DNA of 64,000 nt from Streptomyces spirodelae (GCF_017676385.1 NZ_JAFFZN010000001.1:310001-374000), one strand, 5' to 3'; positions 42,158 through 50,989 are shown, counted from the first letter of the stretch. Notes: generated from the sequence alone by a model not told the origin. Numbers and translations are program-made.

Positions 42158-42352
42158 ATGCGCAAGGTTGCGGACTGCAGGGATTACCCGAGCGAGTCGA
42201 ACTGCACACTCACCATCGCCGGTGAAGAGGACGAGGTCGTACAGGCCGCCGCCGAACACGCGGCTTCCGTCCACGGTCACACGGACACACCGGAACTGCG
42301 CGAAGAGCTGCGCAAGATGCTGAAGGACGAGAAGGCACCGCAGACCGCCTGA
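42158..42352 (+). CDS. DUF1059 family small protein
   Basis: A 64-residue DUF1059 protein: KVADCRDYPSESNCTLTIAG, then HAASVHGHTDTPELREELR. The cysteine pair and histidine pattern are typical of this family of unknown function. GAAGG lies 8 nt before the ATG; a GTG 9 nt upstream is an alternative start. Confidence 0.85.
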   Translation: MRKVADCRDYPSESNCTLTIAGEEDEVVQAAAEHAASVHGHTDTPELREELRKMLKDEKAPQTA

Positions 42353-42386
42353 GCGTCCTCCCGCGCTCCCCCTGAAGGGATTCCGA

Positions 42387-42408
42387 GCGGCCCGGGCCAC
42401 CGGGCCGC
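42387..42408. terminator. Stem-loop between convergent genes
   Basis: GCGGCCCGG (42387-42395) pairs with CCGGGCCGC (42400-42408) around a 4-nt loop. Confidence 0.65.
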
Positions 42409-42498
42409 CGCTCTGTCAGCGCCTTTTCACTCCTCGCGGTCGCCCGGCCTCCCGATCCCCCGGGACGGTGGACAGCGGACGGCGAGGCGGGTGGAGGC

Positions 42499-42963
42499 TC
42501 AGAGCTTCCTGGTCATGAAAACGCTGTTCGGGTCGTGCGTGTAGTCGGCGAACGGCTCGCAGAACTCGAATCCGAACTTCTCGTACAGCCCGCGCGCCGG
42601 CCGGAAGAAATCGGCCGAGCCCGTCTCCAGGCTCACACGGGCGAAGCCCATGCCCGTGGCTTCGCCCAGGACGTGCTCCAGCAGCCGCGAAGCGACGCCG
42701 CTTCTGCGCCGTACCGGCCTGGTGCGCATCGACTTCAGCTCCGCGTGAAGCGGGTCGAGCTGCTTGAGGGCGCAGCAGCCGACCAGCACATCGCCGTCGA
42801 AGGCGGACCAGAACGTGGTCCCGGGCTTCCGCAGGCTGTCGAGATCCAGCGCGTGCTTGCTCTCCGGTGGTGTGAGGGACCGCATCTGACTCACGTGTTC
42901 CTCGAGGAACTCGGCTGTCTCGGGACCGGAGAGATCGTCCACCACGATCCGCAACTGGCTCAA
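42499..42963 (-). CDS. GNAT-family N-acetyltransferase
   Basis: A 154-residue GNAT protein. The acetyl-CoA pyrophosphate loop appears as RRRSGVASRLLEHVL (the Q/RxxGxG/A pattern) and the last strands as YEKFGFEFCEPFADY. The substrate is unknown; PanZ/ArgA-like or small-molecule acetylation are possible. TTG start after GGAGGAGAG. Confidence 0.9.
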   Translation of the reverse strand: MSQLRIVVDDLSGPETAEFLEEHVSQMRSLTPPESKHALDLDSLRKPGTTFWSAFDGDVLVGCCALKQLDPLHAELKSMRTRPVRRRSGVASRLLEHVLGEATGMGFARVSLETGSADFFRPARGLYEKFGFEFCEPFADYTHDPNSVFMTRKL

Positions 42964-43030
42964 CTGCGCTCTCCTCCCCGCGCCGGAGACATCCCGTCAC
43001 CGGTCCGCTGCTCTCTTCCGAAGCCGAGGC

Positions 43031-43036
43031 TACGCT
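43031..43036 (+). promoter_or_regulatory. -10-like hexamer before a small ORF
   Basis: TACGCT lies 6 nt before the GTG at 43043. Confidence 0.4.
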
Positions 43037-43042
43037 CCGCCG

Positions 43043-43192
43043 GTGTCCGGGACAGCCCCCGGTCACGCCTTCGACCTGCACGGACAGCCCGTGACCGTCC
43101 CGGACAGCGGATTCCCCTTCTCCTGGCCCGCGTCCCGCCCCAGGATCTGTGCTGTGCGGCGCGACCGGTCGACCCTCAACCACGGGGGGTGA
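43043..43192 (+). CDS. Possible leaderless small protein (49 aa)
   Basis: GTG at 43043 opens a 50-codon frame with natural composition (GHAFDLHGQPVTVPDSGFPF) and strong G/C third positions. TACGCT lies 6 nt upstream, the leaderless pattern found elsewhere in this window. Its end overlaps the 3' end of the XRE gene on the opposite strand by 17 nt. It could also be a decayed gene start. No family recognised. Confidence 0.4.
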   Translation: MSGTAPGHAFDLHGQPVTVPDSGFPFSWPASRPRICAVRRDRSTLNHGG

Positions 43193-44252
43193 GGGACGAC
43201 CGGTCCGGGCGGTGGCGGACGTCAGTCGGGGCGGACTCGATGCGGAACATCTGGTTACGGGCCGCGGTGCAGCGCTGCTCGACGGCCTCCGTGCCCTCGG
43301 CGGTGACGGGCCGCGCGATGCCGACACAGCGGCCCGCGTCCGTTCGCAGCGCGTACGTGTTCCGTCCCCGTACGGGTACGAGACGGAAGAGCTCGGCCTG
43401 GTCGCACGCGTCCCAGGGCTCCAGGAGGCCCTTGCCCGCTCCCGTGCCCAGGACCTTGAGGCAGCCGGTGCCGAACTCGGGGTGGTGCCACTGGATGCGG
43501 TACCGGCCGCTACCGGGCTCCGCGCGCAGTTCGGTCGTCTGGGGCCGGGTCCGGGTGCAGGGGCGCTGCACGGCGACCAAGGGAGCGTAGCGACGGTCGC
43601 GGACCAGGCCGTCGGTCAGACACAGGCGTGGTGCGGAGAGGGGGCGCAGCCGGACCGCGCCGCGCGGCACGTCGGCTGCGGTGCTCGCAGCTCCCGTCCC
43701 GGAGTCGTCGGCGGCCTTCCCGCTGGCGTCCGTGGCGGCGGCCGCGCCGGGAGGAGGCTTGCCACCGCCCGGCTCGTCACGGGTGCCGGCCACCGCGGCC
43801 GCTGCGGCGAGCAGCACCGCGACCGCGAGCGGCACCAGCAGGCGAGCACGCAGAAAGCGCCGCGCGGCCCCCCGACGGGGAGCGTCGGCCGAAACGGCGG
43901 TGGAATCGACGGAAGCGGAATCGGCCGCGGCGGAACCGGCGGTGTCGGCACGGGCGGCGTCGGCACGGGTGTCGCGCTGGGCGAGTTGGTCGCGCAGCCG
44001 GAGCCAGTCCGTCAGCCGCCGCTCGTGCCCGCAGGCCCGGACGAACGCGGCCAGCAGCTCGGGGCGGGGAAGTCGCCTGCCGCTGAGCATGGAGGAGAGT
44101 GTGCTGCGGGGAAGGTAGTCGCCAGCAGCGGCGGCACGCTCTTCCAGCTGCCGCAGCGTGAGGCCCGACGCCTCCTTGAGGGCCCGCAGACTCTCCAGGA
44201 ACTCGGAGACGTCCTGAGCGTGCCGTAACCCGGTCTTCTCCTGGGAATCCAT
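43176..44252 (-). CDS. XRE-type helix-turn-helix membrane protein with a C-terminal sensor-like domain
   Basis: A 358-residue protein. Residues 15-75 form an XRE helix-turn-helix (LTLRQLEERAAAAGD, TLSSMLSGRRLP). An alanine-rich linker leads to a membrane helix at about 136-156 and an extracytoplasmic domain (about 190-340) with paired cysteines resembling a ricin-type beta-trefoil. Such proteins link a cytoplasmic DNA-binding part to an outside ligand, possibly a sugar or cell-wall piece. The gene stands alone. Confidence 0.78.
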   Translation of the reverse strand: MDSQEKTGLRHAQDVSEFLESLRALKEASGLTLRQLEERAAAAGDYLPRSTLSSMLSGRRLPRPELLAAFVRACGHERRLTDWLRLRDQLAQRDTRADAARADTAGSAAADSASVDSTAVSADAPRRGAARRFLRARLLVPLAVAVLLAAAAAVAGTRDEPGGGKPPPGAAAATDASGKAADDSGTGAASTAADVPRGAVRLRPLSAPRLCLTDGLVRDRRYAPLVAVQRPCTRTRPQTTELRAEPGSGRYRIQWHHPEFGTGCLKVLGTGAGKGLLEPWDACDQAELFRLVPVRGRNTYALRTDAGRCVGIARPVTAEGTEAVEQRCTAARNQMFRIESAPTDVRHRPDRSSLTPRG

Positions 44253-44480
44253 GCCGTACCCCTACCAGACGGGCGCCTGCCTTACCACTGGTTCTCTACC
44301 GGCTCCCCGCGGTCGCGCAGCAGGACAGGGCGGTCCGCCGGCGTACAGCCGTCCCACTTTTACGATCTTCAACAGCCGGGAACCGGCCGCTCGGTCATCC
44401 GTCCCCCGTGCAATTGGGCGAAGTGCGGCGGCCGGGATGCCGGGAACCGTGGCCGCGCGCGTACGAAGATTCGCGACGCG

Positions 44481-44486
44481 TAGGCT
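44481..44486 (+). promoter_or_regulatory. -10-like hexamer of a leaderless gene
   Basis: TAGGCT lies 6 nt before the ATG at 44493, the same hexamer and spacing as before the genes at 4279 and 19376. Confidence 0.6.
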
Positions 44487-44492
44487 GGACCC

Positions 44493-44801
44493 ATGGCTGA
44501 CCCGAAACAATCCGAGCTCGACGCCCTGTACGAGGACGCGAACGCGGGCGTGATGGAAGCACGGCAGCGCGTGCGCGACGCGGCCGCCGGAAAGGACAGC
44601 GCCAGGCTCGACACCGCGCTGGACGAACTGGAGGCGGCGCTGGCCCATCGCGAGGCGGCGCGGCTCCGGACTCGGGAAGACGCCTGGATTCTCACCGCGC
44701 TGGGTGCGGCCAACGCGATCGATCCGGAGTTCCACGGCGGCGACCCGACGCAGGCGTCCGACGCCGACGACGCCGACGACGACACTCCGCTCGCCAGCTG
44801 A
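44493..44801 (+). CDS. Small acidic helical hypothetical protein
   Basis: A 102-residue, mostly helical, charged protein (ELDALYEDANAGVMEARQRV and LDTALDELEAALAHREAARL look like a helical hairpin or coiled coil) with a very acidic C-terminus. Not recognised. The leaderless TAGGCT promoter pattern supports a real gene. Confidence 0.72.
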   Translation: MADPKQSELDALYEDANAGVMEARQRVRDAAAGKDSARLDTALDELEAALAHREAARLRTREDAWILTALGAANAIDPEFHGGDPTQASDADDADDDTPLAS

Positions 44802-44840
44802 ACGCCGCTCCCCCGCTCTCGTCGGCCGTCGGCCGACGGG

Positions 44841-45176
44841 TCAGCTTCCCCGGGGCGCGTACATGATGACGGCCATCCCGGCGAGGCAGATCAGCGCGCC
44901 GACGATGTCGAAGCGGTCCGGCCGGTAGCCGTCGGCGATCACGCCCCAGAGGATCGATCCCGCGACGAAGATCCCGCCGTAGGCGGCCAGGATCCGCCCG
45001 AAGTTGTCGTCGGTCTGCCAGGTCGCCACCACTCCGTACAGGCCGAGCGCGACCACGCCCGCACCGGTCCACAGCAGGCCCCGTTGTTCCCGGAGCCCCT
45101 GCCATACCAGCCAGGCTCCCCCGATCTCGAAGAGGGCGGCGACGGCGAACAAGGCGAGGGAGCGGGCGACGAGCAC
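44841..45176 (-). CDS. YnfA family (UPF0060) small membrane protein
   Basis: A 111-residue protein with four predicted membrane helices. [35 protein letters not shown] and [19 protein letters not shown] are typical YnfA segments. YnfA is an SMR-like membrane protein linked in some bacteria to dye and drug export. GTG start without an obvious ribosome site. Confidence 0.9.
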   Translation of the reverse strand: MLVARSLALFAVAALFEIGGAWLVWQGLREQRGLLWTGAGVVALGLYGVVATWQTDDNFGRILAAYGGIFVAGSILWGVIADGYRPDRFDIVGALICLAGMAVIMYAPRGS

Positions 45177-45227
45177 GGCGGGGTCTTTCCGGAAGGCGGC
45201 GGAGTGAGGCTTCCAGGATGCCTGTCT

Positions 45228-45515
45228 TCAGCGCGCGGCGACGAGATCGCCGGTCAGTGGGACGGCCGGAGCCCGGGTGTTGGAGACGAGGGTGAGCCGG
45301 AGCCCGAGTTGTTTCCACACGTCGGCGAAGACGGTCGCGATGTCATCCAGCCCCCAGGCGAAGTGTGGTAGGTCCACCGGAAGCTGCGCAGCGGGTCGCC
45401 GCCGCGCCAGCGTGCGTACGGCGAATGACAGAGGCTCGCCCAGCGGAGCGAGCCTTCCGGTCTGCGGAGCCACCACCCCGACGCACACCCGCGTTGCCGT
45501 CCCGGCCATCGTCAT
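45228..45515 (-). pseudogene. Fragment of an ABC-type solute-binding-like gene, fused
   Basis: From the ATG at 45515 the product begins RVCVGVVAPQTGRLAPLGEP, very like the start of branched-chain amino-acid-type binding proteins of Streptomyces, but only about 30 residues of that fold are present. The rest (DLPHFAWGLDDIATVFADVW) does not continue the fold. I read it as a truncated gene joined to foreign sequence; a short real protein is possible. Confidence 0.45.
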
Positions 45516-45765
45516 CACCGCTTCCGTGCCGCGTTGGCGATCCTGTGGTCCGGCGTCGCCCCAGTACGCCGGGCCCGCAGGGAACAACGCGCCGCAGTAC
45601 GCCAAGTGCGGCCTCCATGGGGTGAATCCCAGCAAACCGTACCGTCGGTGCGTAGTGCGGAGCACCTGCCTGGTGTGCGGCATATGTTGTGAGAAGGCCC
45701 CGGCGGGGACATACTTCCTGGTCCGACGAGTGTGCGGAGAATCCGCGGGGGAACGGGGGACGGCC

Positions 45766-46029
45766 ATGGTCGCGTGGCTGGTTTTCGGAGTGCTGCTGGT
45801 GCTGGTCATCGCGTGCATCACCTACTGGACGTCGAAGCCGTCCAGCCGCAACGCCCGCTCTTTCGGGCGGGGAGCCGGGTACGGCTACACGGGGCAGGCG
45901 TGGACGGCCGGTGACGGCGTGGACCACGAGAGCGGAGGCGGCGAGGGCGGAGGCGGCGACAGCGGCGGAAGCGGCGCCTCGTGCGGCGGCGGAGCCTCGT
46001 GCGGAGGCGGCGGGGGCGGCGGGTTCTGA
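45766..46029 (+). CDS. Small membrane protein with Gly/Cys-rich tail
   Basis: An 87-residue protein with one N-terminal membrane helix (residues 2-21) and a C-terminal tail of glycine with repeated SCGGG units and two cysteines, ending GGGGGGGF. Similar small proteins occur in Streptomyces next to TIGR04222-type membrane proteins, but none is here. GGGGGA lies about 7 nt before the ATG. Confidence 0.7.
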   Translation: MVAWLVFGVLLVLVIACITYWTSKPSSRNARSFGRGAGYGYTGQAWTAGDGVDHESGGGEGGGGDSGGSGASCGGGASCGGGGGGGF

Positions 46030-46112
46030 CCCGTGGGCGCCCGGCCGCGAGGCGGCGCGGCCGCGATCGGGACGAGCGCGGGGCCGCCAACGCAGTGAGC
46101 GGCTCCGCACCG

Positions 46113-47204
46113 TCACGACGAGCGGCGCCGGATCAGCTCCGTGGGCAGGAGCAGGCGCGGCTGGTCCTGCGTACTGTTCCCGCCCCCGGTCCCGGCCCGC
46201 CCTGGGGCGTCGTCCTGGGCGCGCGCCATCAGGTCGAGCAGCATCCGGACCATGGCCCGCCCCATCTCCTCGATCGGCTGCCGTACGGTCGTCAGCGGCG
46301 GGTCCATGTGCCGGGCGACGGCCGAGTCGTCGAAGCCGACGAGCGCCACGTCCTCGGGCACGTCCCGTCCGGTTTCGCGCAGCGCCAGCCGGGCGCCGGC
46401 CGCCATCACGTCCGAGGCGCAGAAGACCGCATCGACCTCCGGGTCCCTGCGCAGCAGTTCGAGCATGCCGCGGCGACCGCCTTCCTCGGTGAAGTCTCCC
46501 TCCACGACCAGGTGTTCGTCCGTCGGCGCTGTCGACCGGCCGGCGGCGCGGAGTGCCTCGTGGTAGCCCTCCAGACGGCAGCGGGCCACGTACATGTCCA
46601 GGGGCCCGGTGACGGTGGCGACCTTCCGCCGGCCGCGCCCGATCAGGTGCTCGACGGCCATCTGGGCGCCGAGCAGGTTGTCGGAGTCGACATAGGGCAG
46701 GTGCTCGGCGTGTGAGCGGCGGCCGCTGAGGACCGCCGGCATACCGACGTCGCGCAGCAGGTCGGGCAGTGGGTCGTCGCCGTGTACGGACACCAGCAGC
46801 ACACCGTCGACGCGGTGTGCCGCGGCGTACTGGGCGAAGCGTTCGCGTCCGCGCTCGTCGCGGATGAGGGTCAGCAGGAGCTGCATGTCCGTGTCGCCGA
46901 GTTCGGTGCTGACGCCGCGCAGGATCTCGGAGAAGTAGGGCTCGGCGAACAGCCGGTTCTCCTGTTCGGGGACGACGAGTGCGATGGCGTCCATGCTTCC
47001 GGCCGCCAGTGCCCGCGCGGCGCGGTTGGGGACGTAGCCCAGCTCGGCGACGGCTGCCTGGACCGCGGCCCGGGTGCGTTCGCTGACCCGCGGCGAGCCG
47101 TTGATCACCCGGGAGGCCGTACCCCGGCCGACGCCCGCACGCGCGGCGACCTGCTCCAGGGTCGGTCCGGACTTCCCGGCGCCTTCCGCGCGGGCTGCTG
47201 GCAT
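46113..47204 (-). CDS. cebR: CebR, LacI-family repressor of cello-oligosaccharide use
   Basis: A 363-residue LacI-type repressor. The N-terminal helix-turn-helix reads TLEQVAARAGVGRGTASRVI, with the hinge PNRAARALAAG, and residues 70-340 form the sugar-sensing domain. In streptomycetes CebR binds TGGGAGCGCTCCCA and is released by cellobiose or cellotriose. It is divergent from cebEFG-bglC, and perfect or near-perfect CebR boxes lie between and downstream. AGGAGG precedes the ATG. Confidence 0.93.
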   Translation of the reverse strand: MPAARAEGAGKSGPTLEQVAARAGVGRGTASRVINGSPRVSERTRAAVQAAVAELGYVPNRAARALAAGSMDAIALVVPEQENRLFAEPYFSEILRGVSTELGDTDMQLLLTLIRDERGRERFAQYAAAHRVDGVLLVSVHGDDPLPDLLRDVGMPAVLSGRRSHAEHLPYVDSDNLLGAQMAVEHLIGRGRRKVATVTGPLDMYVARCRLEGYHEALRAAGRSTAPTDEHLVVEGDFTEEGGRRGMLELLRRDPEVDAVFCASDVMAAGARLALRETGRDVPEDVALVGFDDSAVARHMDPPLTTVRQPIEEMGRAMVRMLLDLMARAQDDAPGRAGTGGGNSTQDQPRLLLPTELIRRRSS

Positions 47205-47375
47205 GGACGCGTCCTCCTTGCTCCAGTGCCCTGGCGGGCGCTCTTCCGGCCGCCCTGTCGGGCGCTTGGTTCTCCTGCCCTGGTGGGGCGGTTGCTCGTC
47301 GCTCCGGTGGGCGCGTTCGGGGCGGCCGGTGTGGTGTGTCGGGCCCATTGAACTACATCCCGGGCCGCTCGACCC

Positions 47376-47389
47376 CGGGAGCGCTCCCT
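47376..47389. promoter_or_regulatory. CebR box 1
   Basis: CGGGAGCGCTCCCT, the inner 12 bp a perfect palindrome, overlaps a TTGACA -35-like element (47389-47394) for cebE and lies in the cebR upstream region. Confidence 0.75.
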
Positions 47390-47441
47390 TGACACAGACC
47401 TTGACGGGAGCGGCTGCCTCACGCATGCTGCAACGCATCGT

Positions 47442-47455
47442 TGGGAGCGCTCCCA
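47442..47455. promoter_or_regulatory. CebR box 2, perfect consensus
   Basis: TGGGAGCGCTCCCA is the full CebR consensus, 60 nt before cebE. A TTGACG element at 47401-47406 lies upstream of it. Confidence 0.93.
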
Positions 47456-47515
47456 CGCTGCACATGCACGGAGCGGCTCCCTGCTCTTCGCGGGTCCGGG
47501 AGGGACGGCACAGCC

Positions 47516-48844
47516 ATGCGTACGACCAGAAAGAGAACGATGCGGCACCCACTGAGCAGCCGACCCGTCGCCTACGGTCTCGCGGCCGTGCTGGGGGCGG
47601 GCCTACTGGCCGGGTGCGCCGAGGACGGCGGCGGCTCGGGAAGCGGTGACGGCAAGAAGACCATCTCCGTCGGAGTGTTCGGCGTCTTCGGCTACAAGCA
47701 GGCCGGCCTCTACGACGAGTACGAGAAGCTCCACCCCGGCATCCGGATCAAGGAGAACTCCACAGAGCGCAACGAGGACTACTACCCGGCCCTGCTCAAC
47801 CACCTGACCGCCAACAGCGGGCTCAGCGACATCCAGGCCGTCGAAGTCGACAACATCAACGAGATCGCCGGCCGGCACGCGGACAAGCTCGTCGACTTCT
47901 CGAAGGCCGACGGGGTGGACAAGTCCGACTGGCTCGACTGGAAGTGGAACCAGGCCAGGTCCCGGAAAGGCCAGGTCGTCGGGCTGGGCACGGACATCGG
48001 CCCGATGGGTGTGTGCTACCGCAAGGACCTGTTCGAGAAGGCCGGGCTGCCCACCGACAGGGAAGAGGTCGGCGAGCTGTGGCAGGGCGACTGGGAGAAG
48101 TACGTCCAGGCCGGTGAGAAGTACATGAAGTCGGCGCCCAAGGGCACCGCGTTCATGGACGGTGCCGCCGGTCTCTACAACGGCGCCGTCTCCAGCTACC
48201 CGGTCAAGTACTACAACGCCGACGGCAAGCTGGTCTACAAGAAGAGCAAGGGCGTCCGGGAGTCCTGGGACCTGGCCATGCGTGCCGTCAAGGGCGAGAT
48301 GACCGGCAAGCTCAAGCAGTTCGACAAGGAGTGGGACCAGGCGTACGCCAACGGCGACTTCGCCACCGTCGTCTGCCCGCCCTGGATGCTCGGCTACATC
48401 AAGGAGAAGGCCGGCGACAAGGGCGCGGGCAAGTGGGACGTGGCTGCTGCGCCCAAGCCCGCCAACTGGGGCGGCTCGTTCCTGACCGTGCCCAAGGGCG
48501 GCAAGAACGAGAAGGAGGCCGTCAAGCTCGCCAAGTGGCTGACCGCACCCGAGCAGCAAGCCAAGCTGTTCAAGAAGCAGGCCAGCTTCCCCAGCTCGAA
48601 GACGGCCTACGCGCTGCCCGAGGTGAAGGACGCCAAGCACGAGTACTTCGGCAACGCGCCCATCGGAAAAATCTTCTCCAGGGCCGCCGAGGGCATTCCC
48701 ACCACCCCGCTCGGCCCCAATGACCAGGTCATCAAGACGACCATCTCCGACATCGGCATCCTCCAGGTGGAGCAGCAGGGCAAGAAGCCCGAGGAGGGCT
48801 GGAACGCAGCGGTGAAGAAGATCGATGACGTCGTCGAGGACTGA
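47516..48844 (+). CDS. cebE: CebE, cello-oligosaccharide-binding lipoprotein
   Basis: A 442-residue family-1 solute-binding protein with a lipobox ending at C34 (LLAGC). ISVGVFGVFGYKQAGLYDEY and FATVVCPPWMLGYIKEKAG are CebE-like. It captures cellobiose/cellotriose outside the cell for CebFG with the shared ATPase MsiK (not encoded here). ATG at 47516 follows GGGAGGG; an in-frame ATG at 47540 is an alternative. Confidence 0.92.
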   Translation: MRTTRKRTMRHPLSSRPVAYGLAAVLGAGLLAGCAEDGGGSGSGDGKKTISVGVFGVFGYKQAGLYDEYEKLHPGIRIKENSTERNEDYYPALLNHLTANSGLSDIQAVEVDNINEIAGRHADKLVDFSKADGVDKSDWLDWKWNQARSRKGQVVGLGTDIGPMGVCYRKDLFEKAGLPTDREEVGELWQGDWEKYVQAGEKYMKSAPKGTAFMDGAAGLYNGAVSSYPVKYYNADGKLVYKKSKGVRESWDLAMRAVKGEMTGKLKQFDKEWDQAYANGDFATVVCPPWMLGYIKEKAGDKGAGKWDVAAAPKPANWGGSFLTVPKGGKNEKEAVKLAKWLTAPEQQAKLFKKQASFPSSKTAYALPEVKDAKHEYFGNAPIGKIFSRAAEGIPTTPLGPNDQVIKTTISDIGILQVEQQGKKPEEGWNAAVKKIDDVVED

Positions 48845-49817
48845 GCCGCTCCCCCGCGTCCAGGAGGACGGGCTCACCGCTGGGGCGGACGGCGACCGCG
48901 AGCGCTCCCAGGAGCGCCGCGGCCGCCGGCGCCACCGGTGGGACGCCCGGTGGAGCCCCTACGCCTTCATCGCACCGTTCTTCGTCTTCTTCGCCGCCTT
49001 CGGCCTCTTCCCGCTGCTGTACACGGGCTGGGCGTCGCTGCACCGGGTCTCGCTGCACGATCCCTCGCACATGGAGTGGGTCGGGATGCGCAACTTCTCC
49101 CGGCTGCTGGAGGACGACTTCTTCTGGAACGCGCTGCAGAACACCTTCACCATCGGCGTGCTCTCGACGGTGCCGCAACTGCTGATGGCCCTGGGCCTGG
49201 CGCATCTGCTCAACTACAAGCTGCGCGGGTCGATGTTCTTCCGTGTCGCCATGCTCACTCCGTACGCCACCTCGGTCGCCGCGGCGACGCTGGTGTTCAC
49301 GATGCTCTACGGCCGCGACTACGGGATGATCAACTGGGGCCTGGAGCTGGTCGGCATCGACCACATCGACTGGGAGAACGGCACCTGGACCTCGCAACTG
49401 GCCGTCTCCTCCATCGTCATCTGGCGGTGGACCGGCTACAACGCGCTGATCTACCTCGCCGCCATGCAGGCCGTCCCCGACGATCTGTACGAGTCGGCGG
49501 CGCTGGACGGCGCCAACCGCTGGCAGCAGTTCCTGCACGTCACCATCCCCTCGCTGCGGCCGACGATCCTGTTCACCGTGGTCGTCTCCACCATCGGCGC
49601 GACGCAGCTCTTCGGTGAACCGCTGCTGTTCGGCGGCTCCCAGACCGGTGGCGGCTCGCACCAGTACCAGACGCTGGGCCTGTACCTGTACGAGCAGGGC
49701 TGGTTCGACTTCCAGCTCGGCCGGGCCTCCGCCATCGCCTGGACGATGTTCCTGATCCTCATCGTGATCGGCCTGCTCAACTGGCTGATCGCCAAACGAC
49801 TCAACAAGACCCACTGA
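48825..49817 (+). CDS. cebF: CebF, cello-oligosaccharide ABC permease
   Basis: A 330-residue MalF-type permease with a basic N-terminus, six predicted helices and the EAA region LYESAALDGANRWQQFLHVT. It overlaps the end of cebE by 20 nt, so the two are translationally coupled. Confidence 0.92.
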   Translation: MTSSRTEPLPRVQEDGLTAGADGDRERSQERRGRRRHRWDARWSPYAFIAPFFVFFAAFGLFPLLYTGWASLHRVSLHDPSHMEWVGMRNFSRLLEDDFFWNALQNTFTIGVLSTVPQLLMALGLAHLLNYKLRGSMFFRVAMLTPYATSVAAATLVFTMLYGRDYGMINWGLELVGIDHIDWENGTWTSQLAVSSIVIWRWTGYNALIYLAAMQAVPDDLYESAALDGANRWQQFLHVTIPSLRPTILFTVVVSTIGATQLFGEPLLFGGSQTGGGSHQYQTLGLYLYEQGWFDFQLGRASAIAWTMFLILIVIGLLNWLIAKRLNKTH

Positions 49818-49829
49818 AGGGGGCGGGAC

Positions 49830-50783
49830 ATGCTGCCGACCACGGCTCAGCGCCGCGCCCGTGCGGCCGCCACACCGGCTGTCGGAACGAGCACCACCAC
49901 AGCGGCGGAATCCCCGGCGGGAACACCTCCCCGCAAGGCCACCCGGAGGGCGGGCAGTGCCGGGAAACACCTGCACGCGGGGCGGATCACCTACGGCATC
50001 CTGCTGCTGTTCACGGCCGGCTCGCTCTTTCCGCTGCTCTGGACCGCCATCGCCGCCTCCCGGGACAACCAGCGGCTGGCCGAGACGCCGCCGCCGTTCT
50101 GGTTCGGCGGCAACCTGCTGACCAATATGACCACCGCGTGGCAGGACGCGAACATGGGCAAGGCGCTGCTCAACACGACGTTCGTGGCGGGCACCATCGC
50201 GCTGAGCACCGTCCTGTTCGCCACGCTCGCCGGGTACGCCTTCGCCAAGCTCCGCTTCCGCGCGAAGAACGCACTGCTGCTGATGGTGATCGGCACGATG
50301 ATGGTGCCTCCGCAGCTCAGCGTCGTACCGCTGTTCATGGCGATAGCCGAGCTGGAGTGGACCAATCAGCTCCAGGCGGTCATCCTGCCGATGATGGTCA
50401 ACGCCTTCGGCGTGTTCTTCATGCGGCAGTACCTGGTCAACGCGCTGCCGACCGAGCTGATCGAGGCCGCGCGCGTGGACGGCGCGCACAGCCTGCGCAT
50501 CGTCTGGCACGTCGTCTTCCCCGTCGCCCGGCCCGCGATGGCGGTGCTGGGGATGCTGACGTTCGTGCTGGCCTGGAACGAGTTCTTCTGGCCGATCATC
50601 GCGCTCACCCAGGACAACCCCACCGTCCAGGTTGCGCTGACCGGGCTCGGCCAGGGCTACGTGCCCGACGAGTCGGTCATCATGGCGGGCGCTCTGCTGG
50701 GCACCCTGCCGCTGCTGGTCGCCTTCGCGCTGTTCGGCAAGCAGATCGTCGGCGGCGTCATGCAGGGGGCCGTCAAGGGCTGA
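49830..50783 (+). CDS. cebG: CebG, cello-oligosaccharide ABC permease
   Basis: A 317-residue MalG-type permease with six predicted helices and the EAA region ELIEAARVDGAHSLRIVWHV. It lies 12 nt behind cebF with AAGGGGG near the start. No ATPase gene follows, in line with use of MsiK. Confidence 0.92.
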   Translation: MLPTTAQRRARAAATPAVGTSTTTAAESPAGTPPRKATRRAGSAGKHLHAGRITYGILLLFTAGSLFPLLWTAIAASRDNQRLAETPPPFWFGGNLLTNMTTAWQDANMGKALLNTTFVAGTIALSTVLFATLAGYAFAKLRFRAKNALLLMVIGTMMVPPQLSVVPLFMAIAELEWTNQLQAVILPMMVNAFGVFFMRQYLVNALPTELIEAARVDGAHSLRIVWHVVFPVARPAMAVLGMLTFVLAWNEFFWPIIALTQDNPTVQVALTGLGQGYVPDESVIMAGALLGTLPLLVAFALFGKQIVGGVMQGAVKG

Positions 50784-50831
50784 CCCGATCCCGGACGGCA
50801 CCGGAGCCGTGGGACCCGGTGCCGTGCGGCC

Positions 50832-50876
50832 GGAGCCGTGAGGGAGGCCGTGTGGGGCGGCTTTCCTCACGGCTCC
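50832..50876. terminator. Stem-loop between cebG and bglC
   Basis: GGAGCCGTGAGG (50832-50843) pairs perfectly with CCTCACGGCTCC (50865-50876) over a 21-nt loop. It may end or attenuate the cebEFG transcript before bglC. Confidence 0.65.
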
Positions 50877-50989
50877 ACCTCCGGCTCTCCGCCCGTCTCC
50901 CCTTCCCTCCCCTCCACTCCCCTCACTCCACACTCCGGTACTCCACTCCCGCTCTCCACTCCCCGCTTTCCCTCCCCCTCCGGCACATC
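50872..50989 (+). repeat. Polypyrimidine tract upstream of bglC
   Basis: About 118 nt of mostly C and T with repeated CTCCACTCC-like units and very few purines on this strand. No ORF. Confidence 0.85.
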
